Assembly (NCBI GenBank): GCA_002725275.1
Contig: PBOE01000018.1
Span: 1 to 24,327, forward strand
Source: Methanobacteriota archaeon
Lineage (GTDB): Archaea; Thermoplasmatota; Poseidoniia; Poseidoniales; Poseidoniaceae
DNA length: 24,327 nt
Reading direction: 5' to 3'
The notes below the pieces were generated by a model. That model ran no database searches and had not been told where the DNA came from. It saw only the letters and a program-made list of their open reading frames with translations. Made by a program: the position numbers and the translations under genes. Below, piece by piece: positions 8,797 to 15,578 of the stretch (position 1 is the stretch's first letter; every line of letters begins with the position of its first letter).

Positions 8797-9242
8797 TGCG
8801 CTCCACCGACTTGCGAGAATCCCAGGCGGGCCAAATGTTGCTGGCCACGGGTGTTGTCCTGCTCATGTCCCTGCTTTCGATGGCTATTTTTGGCGTCAAA
8901 GTGGCCGGCCTGACGTTGCCGCACGAAGCAGCGTCGGACGATGTCATCGACACGACCGAGCAGGTGTTGGAAACGATTCAACCCCTCACGCAGGCTCGCA
9001 TGGAATTGTGGATGGACGGTGGATTGGCGCCCCTCGAAGCAGCCGAACTCGGGTTTGAAACCGTCCATGACGACCTCCTTCACCACGGCGAATTGCGTGG
9101 CGTTGAGATCAAACTGACCAACATGGTCGTCAGCGAAATCGACAGCAGCACCCTCCAAGTGAACGCAGAGTTGGGCGTGTCCGACGGCGAAGCCATGCTG
9201 AACTACGACGTCTCATTCACGCTGACGGTTCAATCTTCGTGA
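8796..9242 (+). CDS. Small pilin-like accessory protein
   Basis: 148-aa protein whose ATG overlaps the preceding stop (TGATG), with SD GGAGGTGG upstream. A polar N-terminus (RSTDLRESQAGQ) leads into one hydrophobic helix at about residues 14-38, then an outer domain rich in Asp/Glu and beta-type sequence. The Q-A-G-Q motif just before the helix resembles accessory pilin-like proteins in archaeal pil operons. It is probably paired with the gene before it, the two forming a heteromeric minor-pilin or tip unit. It is the last gene of the operon and runs 13 bp into the convergent kinase gene. Function inferred from context only. Confidence 0.6.
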   Translation: MRSTDLRESQAGQMLLATGVVLLMSLLSMAIFGVKVAGLTLPHEAASDDVIDTTEQVLETIQPLTQARMELWMDGGLAPLEAAELGFETVHDDLLHHGELRGVEIKLTNMVVSEIDSSTLQVNAELGVSDGEAMLNYDVSFTLTVQSS

Positions 9243-9919
9243 TGGGCGTCAATCGCTCGATTGAGCAGGGTGAAGATGCGTTCCACGTCGTTGTCAACGC
9301 GAGTGGGGTCCACCACGGGCCAGTTGGCGATCTTGGCGCGTTCGATGAACCCTTCTTGAATGGCTCGAATCCGTGAAAAATTGGCCAAATAGCGGTCGGA
9401 CCTGCGGTAGGAATGCGCATCCCTTGACTTCAACATGGCTTGGTGGGCTCGGTCTTCGTCCACCACCATCACGACGCCCAAGGCTACACCACCGGCGTCT
9501 TCCCACGCCTTGAGCAGACGTGCGCTTGGAACGATGTGCACCCCTTCGAGCAGCAAATCGATGCCCTCCCTTCTGGCGCGTTCAACGGTGGCGGCGATGC
9601 CCGCCTCAACGGCGAGGCACGTCTCGTTCCAGTCGAGAACGGGCTCTCCGCTGGTCCCGCGGGAAAACGACGAGCGGTGGAGGGCCTCGTGCTGCTGGCT
9701 TTCATCCGTGGCTCGCATGATTTCTCGGATGGCATCCGTGGACATGACCCGTGTGAATCCGGCTCGGCTGGCAACACCGACGGCCGCCGTCGATTTGCCC
9801 ACACCGGTTGCACCGGCGATCATGAGCAGCCTTGGCGGCCGAGCAGAGAGGGTTTGCGCGGTTTGCTGCGCCATTCCCACCCGTTGGGCCATGGCGCTGA
9901 GGGGCCGAGACGAGCACAT
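9230..9919 (-). CDS. 2-phosphoglycerate kinase
   Basis: P-loop kinase that phosphorylates 2-phosphoglycerate to 2,3-bisphosphoglycerate, the first step toward cyclic 2,3-diphosphoglycerate in some archaea. From the ATG at 9919 it is 229 aa; ATGs at 9892 and 9874 are also possible, and the frame is open far upstream into the divergent gene. Visible family marks are the P-loop GATGVGKST, the following STDAIREIMR, LLLEGVHIVPS (Walker-B region) and the C-terminal pattern YRRSDRYLANFSRIRAIQ. The N-terminal ATP-cone domain found in some members is absent. The 3' end overlaps the last pilus gene by 13 bp, tail to tail. The family call is good; whether this organism makes cyclic DPG is not shown. Confidence 0.8.
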   Translation of the reverse strand: MCSSRPLSAMAQRVGMAQQTAQTLSARPPRLLMIAGATGVGKSTAAVGVASRAGFTRVMSTDAIREIMRATDESQQHEALHRSSFSRGTSGEPVLDWNETCLAVEAGIAATVERARREGIDLLLEGVHIVPSARLLKAWEDAGGVALGVVMVVDEDRAHQAMLKSRDAHSYRRSDRYLANFSRIRAIQEGFIERAKIANWPVVDPTRVDNDVERIFTLLNRAIDAHHED

Positions 9920-9984
9920 GAGGCTTCTGTCGCATTCCCCCGTGCACGGCGAGGCTTTGGAGGCCGAGGAAACCCACCGATGGC

Positions 9985-9996
9985 CCTTTGAATCGT
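9985..9996 (+). promoter_or_regulatory. TATA-like box of the aldehyde dehydrogenase gene
   Basis: CCTTTGAATCG lies 20-29 bp before the ATG at 10014, fitting a leaderless archaeal promoter. A weak GGA is also close to the ATG. Inferred from position. Confidence 0.35.
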
Positions 9997-10013
9997 GTGG
10001 GCTTGGAAGATTC

Positions 10014-11450
10014 ATGGCCGATGAACAGATGTGGATTGCGGGTGCGTGGTGCTCAGCGGAAAACAACGAAACCAGCGAGGTCTTGAACCCGGCAACGGGT
10101 GAGGTCATGGCGACCGTCCCAAAAGCGACCGTTGGTGATGTTGACCGCTGCGTCGCTGCGTCTCGAGAGGCCCTCAATGCAGCCGACTGGAAGACCATGG
10201 ACCCCGCTCAGCGCGGGCGAATTCTCAATAAAATGGCGGCGGCGACCTATGCGAAAGCCAAGGAACTGGCCGTCGTCGAATCCTCCAACAACGGCAAAAC
10301 CTTCCGTGAAGCGCTGTCTGAAATTCGCTACGGTGCTTGGACGCTGGAATACTTTGCTGGCCTGACCGACAAGATCGAGGGAAGCACGATTCCGGTTCCC
10401 GGTGCCCGGCTGAATTACACCCTCCGCCAGCCCCTCGGCGTCACGGCCCACATCGTGCCGTGGAATTTCCCGCTCCAACTCGCTCTTCGATCCATTGCAC
10501 CGGCTCTGGCGGCCGGATGCACGGTGATCGCAAAGCCGGCGTCGTGGACCCCGCTGTCGTTGCTGGCATGGGCCAAGGCCATGGACGAGGCGGACACGGG
10601 TCTTCCCTCTGGCGTTCTTCAGGTCTTGACCGGCTCGGGTGCGCTCGCAGGCGATGCCCTGGCAGGGCATGCTGGCGTGGACGGCATCGTGCTCACCGGT
10701 GGCGTGCCCACGGGCCGAGCGGTGATGGCAAAGGCCAGCGAGCAGCTGACCCCCGTCACCCTAGAACTGGGTGGTAAAGGGGCCAACATCGTGTTCCCTG
10801 ACGCCAACCTCCGGTACGCCGCCAAGGCCATTTGTTTCGGGATTTTCATGAACGCCGGCCAGATGTGCTGGGCCGGTTCTCGACTGCTGGTGCACGAAGA
10901 CGTTCATGACGAACTCGTTGAGGCCGTCTGCACTGAAGTTGCAAAGTGGCCGGTCGGTCCGGGCATGGAGGAGGGTGTTCGAATGGGCAGCCTCGTCCAC
11001 GAGCGCCATCGCGCCGAAGTGCTTGAGAAACTCGAAGCCGGTTTGAAAGAAGGCGGTGAATTGGTGCTCGGTGGTCAGGCACTTGACCGAGACGGGGCCT
11101 TCATGGAAGCGACGGTGGTCACTGGCGTGGACCGTTCACACTTGCTGTTCCAAGACGAACTCTTCGGACCCGTGCTGTCCGTCACCTCGTTTTCCACCGA
11201 TGAGGAGGCCCTTGAACTGGCCAACGACACGCCCTTTGGTTTGCTCAACGGTGTGTGGACCAACCACTTGGGCCGCGCCCACCGCTTTGCTCGAGACCTC
11301 GAGTGCGGCATGGTGTCCATCAACGAATACCCCATCACCTTCCCCCAGACGGCGTTCACCGGTTGGAAGCATTCCGGCATCGGCGTTGAGCAAAGCCAGG
11401 ATGCGCTTCGCTTCTACACGAAGGTCAAGAACGTGAACGTCAAGTTGTGA
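10014..11450 (+). CDS. NAD(P)-dependent aldehyde dehydrogenase
   Basis: 478-aa aldehyde dehydrogenase superfamily enzyme, oxidising an aldehyde to the acid in the cytoplasm. Catalytic positions are intact: N151 in PWNFP, the general base E251 in LELGGKGAN, and the nucleophile C285 in NAGQMCWAGSR. The FQDELFGPVLSV motif is also present. The length is typical. The nearest general types are betaine/semialdehyde dehydrogenases, but the substrate cannot be fixed. The ATG at 10014 was chosen because MADEQMWIAGAW is the usual N-terminal pattern; the longer open frame upstream overlaps the kinase gene antisense. A PaaG-like isomerase starts 9 nt after its stop, so a role in semialdehyde oxidation in an acyl-CoA pathway is plausible but inferred. 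Confidence 0.9.
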   Translation: MADEQMWIAGAWCSAENNETSEVLNPATGEVMATVPKATVGDVDRCVAASREALNAADWKTMDPAQRGRILNKMAAATYAKAKELAVVESSNNGKTFREALSEIRYGAWTLEYFAGLTDKIEGSTIPVPGARLNYTLRQPLGVTAHIVPWNFPLQLALRSIAPALAAGCTVIAKPASWTPLSLLAWAKAMDEADTGLPSGVLQVLTGSGALAGDALAGHAGVDGIVLTGGVPTGRAVMAKASEQLTPVTLELGGKGANIVFPDANLRYAAKAICFGIFMNAGQMCWAGSRLLVHEDVHDELVEAVCTEVAKWPVGPGMEEGVRMGSLVHERHRAEVLEKLEAGLKEGGELVLGGQALDRDGAFMEATVVTGVDRSHLLFQDELFGPVLSVTSFSTDEEALELANDTPFGLLNGVWTNHLGRAHRFARDLECGMVSINEYPITFPQTAFTGWKHSGIGVEQSQDALRFYTKVKNVNVKL

Positions 11451-11459
11451 GGGAGTTCG

Positions 11460-12239
11460 ATGGCGATTGAAGTAGAACAGCACGGCCACCTTCGCGTGAT
11501 CAAAATGGCCGGACAGGCTTCCACCCAGTCCTTCTCCATGGCCTTCTTGCCCACCATCGCCGACGCCATCGATGCGGGGCTCAAAGACCCCGCAACCACC
11601 GCCATGGTGTTGACGGGAGACGGGCGTTTCTTTTCTGCCGGTGCCGACATCAACGCCTTCCAGGAAGCCATTGATAGCAACACCGCTCCAGAGCTGATTC
11701 GCAACCTTACGGGCGTGTTGCACCCCTTGCTGATGCGAATTCGCACCTCCTCGACCATCGTCGTGGCCGCCCTTAACGGCGTTTCCGCCGGCGGTGGTCT
11801 TGGGTTGGCGTTGGCCTGCGATGCTCGCGTCGGCACCCCTGACGCTCGAATGGCAGCATCCTATGCGGGCATGGGCCTCTCACCCGACGGAGGAACCACG
11901 TGGCTGTTGCCTCGTCTCGTGGGTGAACAACGCGCCCGTCGCTTCTTCATGGGCAACGAAATCTGGTCCGGGGAGGAAGCCCATCAATTCGGCGCCATTG
12001 ACGTGCTGGTTGACCCGGCCTCCCTGCTCGAAACGGCCATGGGGCTGGCCAAGATGTGGTCTTCATGGGGACCGCACACCAAAGAGGCCACCAAACACCT
12101 GCTCCACGTTCAAACCGACAACGATTTTGCCACGCATCTCGACCACGAGCGCACCCTCATCGAGGCAGCAGGAACAACCGAAGCCTTTCGAGAAGGCGTG
12201 GCTGCTTTCCTCGAGAAACGCCCGCCTTCGTTCAACTGA
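11460..12239 (+). CDS. PaaG-like enoyl-CoA isomerase (crotonase family)
   Basis: 259-aa crotonase-fold protein with GAGGG as SD right after the dehydrogenase stop. The oxyanion motif FFSAGADI is at about 57-64. Unlike the other two crotonases here, it lacks the hydratase glutamates: the first position is Gly (SAGGGLGLAL), and the second region reads MGLSPDGGTTWLLPRL, with D143. That region and the C-terminus (FREGVAAFLEKRPPSF) closely recall bacterial PaaG, the isomerase that converts ring-1,2-epoxyphenylacetyl-CoA to an oxepin and also acts as a delta3-delta2 enoyl-CoA isomerase. I infer isomerase rather than hydratase activity. Its operon partner is an aldehyde dehydrogenase. Confidence 0.82.
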   Translation: MAIEVEQHGHLRVIKMAGQASTQSFSMAFLPTIADAIDAGLKDPATTAMVLTGDGRFFSAGADINAFQEAIDSNTAPELIRNLTGVLHPLLMRIRTSSTIVVAALNGVSAGGGLGLALACDARVGTPDARMAASYAGMGLSPDGGTTWLLPRLVGEQRARRFFMGNEIWSGEEAHQFGAIDVLVDPASLLETAMGLAKMWSSWGPHTKEATKHLLHVQTDNDFATHLDHERTLIEAAGTTEAFREGVAAFLEKRPPSFN

Positions 12240-12240
12240 T

Positions 12241-13146
12241 TCATTGGATTTGGAATTGAACCTGTTGGGATGGTTTGCCTCCACCCAACCGCGTCAGCCC
12301 CACCACCAGTGCGATCAGGCCGCCGCAGGCCGAACAGCATCCAGCACCAAACGCTACGACCGAAACCGCACCCTTGGTGAGCAATTCCTCAACAAATCCT
12401 GTTTCGATGTACATCGCATCCAAGTCCACCACGGACATGTTGACGCCAGCGTCGTTGGCGACCGTGAACGACTCACCTTCGGCGCACCGGTGCTCCCGTT
12501 CGCCCGTGTCGTCGGCGATGGTGTAGCAGACACGGGCAACGATCACGTGGTCGGTGATGTCAAAGTACGGCTCGTTGGCGTTGGAATCGCCATCGAAAAT
12601 GTCGGTTGAACAGGAAACCCTTGCGATGCGTTCGCTGGCATCGTCCCCGTCAGCATCGGTGAACGTGAAGTTGATTCCCTCACATGCGTCGATAATGCCG
12701 TTGTCGTTTTCATCGGCTTTGGGGTCTCCCGGAATGAGGAGGTACCATCCTTCCTCCCCAGCGCCGTCGGCATCCTTGTAGGTGATTTCGCCGCTCGTCC
12801 CGATCTGGTTCGTGTAGTCGACCGTTGAGAGGCGGTTGAACGTGTCCTCGATGGAACCGCCCACCACGGCGCCCACCGCAAAGCCGATGAGGCCGACGAC
12901 GACAAGAACGGCGGCGATGATCATCGGAACTTTGGGTCCTTTCCCCTCGCCACCGACCGTGATTTGCTGGCTGCCTGCTCCCAATTGATACCCGCCTGCC
13001 ACCATCTCTGGCGTGATTTGCTGTTCGAGCACGGGGCTGGGTCCTGCAATCTCCTCCGCTGAGGCGGCGGGCGTGTCGGGCTCGTCAGCATCGTCCTTCG
13101 CTGCGCTCATCACGGCGCCCCAGGGCGTGAGGTTGGTGTCGTCCAT
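12241..13146 (-). CDS. Unknown two-TM membrane protein with acidic outer domain
   Basis: 301 aa; I do not recognise a family. An acidic, Ala/Glu-rich cytoplasmic N-terminus (about residues 1-70) is followed by a Gly/Val/Ile-rich TM near 73-96. A polar region of roughly 155 residues then has Asp-rich calcium-binding-like loops (DENDNGIIDACE and TDADGDD) and several cysteines. A second TM near 257-287 contains the cluster GAGCCSACGG, and a short tail ends in QQVQFQIQ. The ATG at 13146 is preceded by an SD (GGTGA, minus strand) and a TATA-like GGTTTAAT. It converges on the PaaG-like gene with 1 bp between stops. The loops suggest a calcium-stabilised surface domain; function unknown. Confidence 0.7.
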   Translation of the reverse strand: MDDTNLTPWGAVMSAAKDDADEPDTPAASAEEIAGPSPVLEQQITPEMVAGGYQLGAGSQQITVGGEGKGPKVPMIIAAVLVVVGLIGFAVGAVVGGSIEDTFNRLSTVDYTNQIGTSGEITYKDADGAGEEGWYLLIPGDPKADENDNGIIDACEGINFTFTDADGDDASERIARVSCSTDIFDGDSNANEPYFDITDHVIVARVCYTIADDTGEREHRCAEGESFTVANDAGVNMSVVDLDAMYIETGFVEELLTKGAVSVVAFGAGCCSACGGLIALVVGLTRLGGGKPSQQVQFQIQ

Positions 13147-13152
13147 GTCAAG

Positions 13153-13179
13153 TCACCAACCAGCGTTCCCCATTAAACC
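13153..13179 (-). promoter_or_regulatory. TATA-like box and SD of the two-TM protein gene
   Basis: On the minus strand, GGTTTAAT (13172-13179) is centred about 29 bp before the ATG at 13146, and GGTGA (13153-13157) is 6 nt before it. The 50-bp gap from the upstream dehydrogenase gene therefore holds its own promoter as well as an SD. Confidence 0.4.
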
Positions 13180-13196
13180 AGCGGGGTCGACCTGCC

Positions 13197-14081
13197 TCAG
13201 TCAAGCTCGGTTTCCTCGGCTTGTCCGGTTGACCAGTCGTAGATACCTTTTCCTGTTTTTTTGCCAAGTCGTCCCTCGGCCACCAGGCGTTCAAGCAGCG
13301 GATGAGGGGCATAACTGTCGTCATTGAACGAGCGCTGAAGGTTCAGCAGGATGTCCCTTCGGACGTCGAGTCCGACCAGGTCCGTGAGCGCCAACGGTCC
13401 CATCGGATGCTTGTACCCCAACACCATGGCGGTGTCGATGTCCTTGGCGCTGGCCACGCCGTCGGCCAACATGCGGATGGCTTCGTTGCCGAGCACCACG
13501 CCCAGACGACTGGTTGCAAATCCGGGGACGTCCTTCACGAGAATGGTGGTCTTGCCCATCGCCTCCCCCGCTGCCTCGGCGATGGCCACCGTGGCGTCGG
13601 ACGTTCGGTCGTGGCGCACCAGTTCAAGCAGTTTCATGATGGGAACAGGGTTGAAAAAATGCATCCCAATCACTCGCTCGGGTTTCGACGTCGCCCCCGC
13701 AATGTCGGCGATGGAAAGGGAGGACGTGTTGGTACCGAGAACAGCGTGGGGGGGCGCAAGTTCGTCCAACTTGGCGAAAAGGCTGTGCTTCAACTCCGGG
13801 AGTTCCGGGACGGCTTCGATGATGAGGTCGGCTTCACCGACCGCTCGTGCAAGGTCGTCAACAGCGGTCAGGTTGGCCGCCCACGCTTCGCGTTGGTCGG
13901 GCGTGGTTTTTCCTCTGGCGATGCCCTTTTCCCAAAACGCAGCGATGCGCTCCATGCCGCGCTCCAACCCTTCAGGAAACGCGTCGTAGAGGTTGGTTTT
14001 CCAGCCGGCTTGGGCACAGACTTGGGCGATGCCGGCCCCCATCGTTCCAGCACCAACGACGGCCACGCAACGAAGGGTCAT
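13197..14081 (-). CDS. 3-hydroxyacyl-CoA dehydrogenase (PaaH/HBD type)
   Basis: 294-aa NAD-dependent enzyme oxidising 3-hydroxyacyl-CoA to 3-ketoacyl-CoA. The Rossmann motif VGAGTMGAGIAQ starts at about residue 9. The catalytic pair lies in RVIGMHFFNPVP (H141) and LLELV (E153), preceded by TNTSSLSI with the conserved Ser. The C-terminal domain has TDLVGLDVRRDI and ends in RLGKKTGKGIYDW, the usual family finish. The length matches single-domain HBD/PaaH enzymes. The ATG at 14081 was chosen because MTLRCVAVVGAG is the standard start; the longer open frame is non-homologous. It is the last gene of the oxygenase operon, 22 bp after the exporter, so it may act on the hydrated product of that pathway. 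Confidence 0.93.
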   Translation of the reverse strand: MTLRCVAVVGAGTMGAGIAQVCAQAGWKTNLYDAFPEGLERGMERIAAFWEKGIARGKTTPDQREAWAANLTAVDDLARAVGEADLIIEAVPELPELKHSLFAKLDELAPPHAVLGTNTSSLSIADIAGATSKPERVIGMHFFNPVPIMKLLELVRHDRTSDATVAIAEAAGEAMGKTTILVKDVPGFATSRLGVVLGNEAIRMLADGVASAKDIDTAMVLGYKHPMGPLALTDLVGLDVRRDILLNLQRSFNDDSYAPHPLLERLVAEGRLGKKTGKGIYDWSTGQAEETELD

Positions 14082-14103
14082 GGTCGTGGCAGGGCAAGGA
14101 CCT

Positions 14104-15027
14104 TCATGATGCTTGCTCGGATACGGTTTGTTTGGATTGAGCGAGAAGCACCCCACCCACGATCAGGGCAAACGCGACCGCAAGGGATGCCCCCGGGGTT
14201 TCATCCAACAACCGTTGGCCGCCAAGAATGCCAAAGGGGGGAACGAGGTAGACGTAGAACGCCGCCGGTCCAGCACCGATCGTCCGGATACCGTCAGCGA
14301 ACCAAACGTAAGCCACGACGGTGGAGAACACGGCCAAGAACACGATGCCAATCCACGCCTCAAGACTGGGTGCGTTCCACGTAGCATTCTGGGCTTCGAT
14401 GCTCGCCCACGGCGTTAGGATGAGCAGCCCAACCACGGAAGACCACACCGTCAGGTGAAGCGGGCTCAAGGGCTCACGAGCATCCTCGGGGGTTTGGGTC
14501 ATGACACGCTTCATGACGATGGTGGAGGCGGCCCACGCAAGGGCGGAGCCTGCGATGAACGTGTTACCAATCCATCGGTCCATGGTTGGTATGTCGGTGT
14601 TGGGCGATGCGAGGAACAAAACGGCTACGCCGGCCAACGCTAACATCAGGCCTCCCAGCAGACGCCAGGTCATCCGTTCTTTCAGGAACAGGACGGCAAG
14701 GAACGCGGTGAACAGCGGGTTGAGGGTGATCATCAGCGAAGCATCACCGGCGGCGGTGAAACCCATACCGTACATGAACAGGACCTGGTACATGAACGTC
14801 GAAAACAAGCCGATGAGCGCCACTTGCTTCCATTGTGATGCTGATGGTAACACCCACTGGTCCGACCATTTGAGGTAGGCGAGGAACATCAGGACGACGA
14901 TAACGTAGCGAATCCACGCCGCACCGATGGGCGGCAGTTCGGTAGCGACCACGCGACCGGCGGGCCAGCCCAGCCCCCATATCGCGGCGACGACGACCAA
15001 CTTTGCGTGAACGGTGGCGTTGTTCAT
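14104..15027 (-). CDS. EamA/DMT-family membrane transporter
   Basis: 307-aa hydrophobic protein with about ten membrane segments arranged as two EamA repeats. The first starts AAIWGLGWPAGRVVA, the classic start of EamA exporters. The repeat-linked motif with GDASLMITLNPLFTAFLAVLFLKE (residues about 88-111) is typical, and the second repeat has FSTVVAYVWFADGI with YVYLVPPFGILGG. DMT proteins export or import small metabolites; the substrate is not predictable. Its ATG overlaps the stop of the 178-aa gene in ATGA, so it is translationally coupled inside the oxygenase operon. That placement suggests movement of a pathway substrate, a product or a toxic intermediate (inference). Confidence 0.9.
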   Translation of the reverse strand: MNNATVHAKLVVVAAIWGLGWPAGRVVATELPPIGAAWIRYVIVVLMFLAYLKWSDQWVLPSASQWKQVALIGLFSTFMYQVLFMYGMGFTAAGDASLMITLNPLFTAFLAVLFLKERMTWRLLGGLMLALAGVAVLFLASPNTDIPTMDRWIGNTFIAGSALAWAASTIVMKRVMTQTPEDAREPLSPLHLTVWSSVVGLLILTPWASIEAQNATWNAPSLEAWIGIVFLAVFSTVVAYVWFADGIRTIGAGPAAFYVYLVPPFGILGGQRLLDETPGASLAVAFALIVGGVLLAQSKQTVSEQAS

Positions 15028-15560
15028 TCAAATCGCTCCAAGCCCAACTGCAGCATCCGGGTTCGGGGGAGGCCGATTTCCGGAAGTCCTGCGGCTGGGG
15101 CGTGGAGTTTGAGACCTTCAATCCTGTTCACGTAGAGACCGTAGCTGGCGATGTCGTCGGGTTTGTAGGGTGTGTCGAGGCCCATTCGCTGAAGCGTTTG
15201 GCACGCTTTTTCAGAGTAGATGGGGAAGAGGTTGGTCGAGAAGTGCATCCATTCCGAGATTCGCTGGGCATCGACCCCGTCAAGGGTCATCAAGTGCTCG
15301 AGCAGCGAGACGTCGGGGTAGTTCGTCGTTCGCAACACCATCTCGACCTCGTTCACGATGTCCTCGGGCCAAGCGAAGGGTGTTCGCTCAGCCCACTGGT
15401 CGGCGATGCTGATGTGTTCGATCGAGTGCTCGGCTTGGACGGCGTACAGTGACTCGATGTACGAGCGGTCTTCGTAGGCGTCCGTGACGAGGCCAGGAAG
15501 GTCTTCGAAGAAGCGTTCACACATCTCGGCGTCGACGCCGTAGAGGGCGACGGGAATCAT
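15024..15560 (-). CDS. Unknown 178-aa protein, possible oxygenase partner
   Basis: I do not recognise the family. It is mostly helical in appearance: an amphipathic stretch from about residue 12 to 60 (CERFFEDLPGLVTDAYEDR, then QAEHSIEHISIADQWAE), a second region with LLEHLMTLD and a third with FSTNLFPIYSEKACQTLQRM. There are no TM segments or signal peptide. The ATG at 15560 has GGAGTGATC just upstream, an excellent SD. It lies 18 nt after the di-iron oxygenase gene and overlaps the exporter gene by 4 nt, which suggests a physical or functional partner of the oxygenase. The E/H-rich first helices could recall a reduced ferritin-like structural subunit such as PaaC, but I cannot show this. 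Confidence 0.75.
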   Translation of the reverse strand: MIPVALYGVDAEMCERFFEDLPGLVTDAYEDRSYIESLYAVQAEHSIEHISIADQWAERTPFAWPEDIVNEVEMVLRTTNYPDVSLLEHLMTLDGVDAQRISEWMHFSTNLFPIYSEKACQTLQRMGLDTPYKPDDIASYGLYVNRIEGLKLHAPAAGLPEIGLPRTRMLQLGLERFE

Positions 15561-15578
15561 CGGTGATCACTCCGACCT

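Noticed and set aside
13302..14384. Plus-strand open frame of 360 codons
   Set aside because: Antisense to the 3-hydroxyacyl-CoA dehydrogenase, whose motifs are complete, and runs into the exporter gene.
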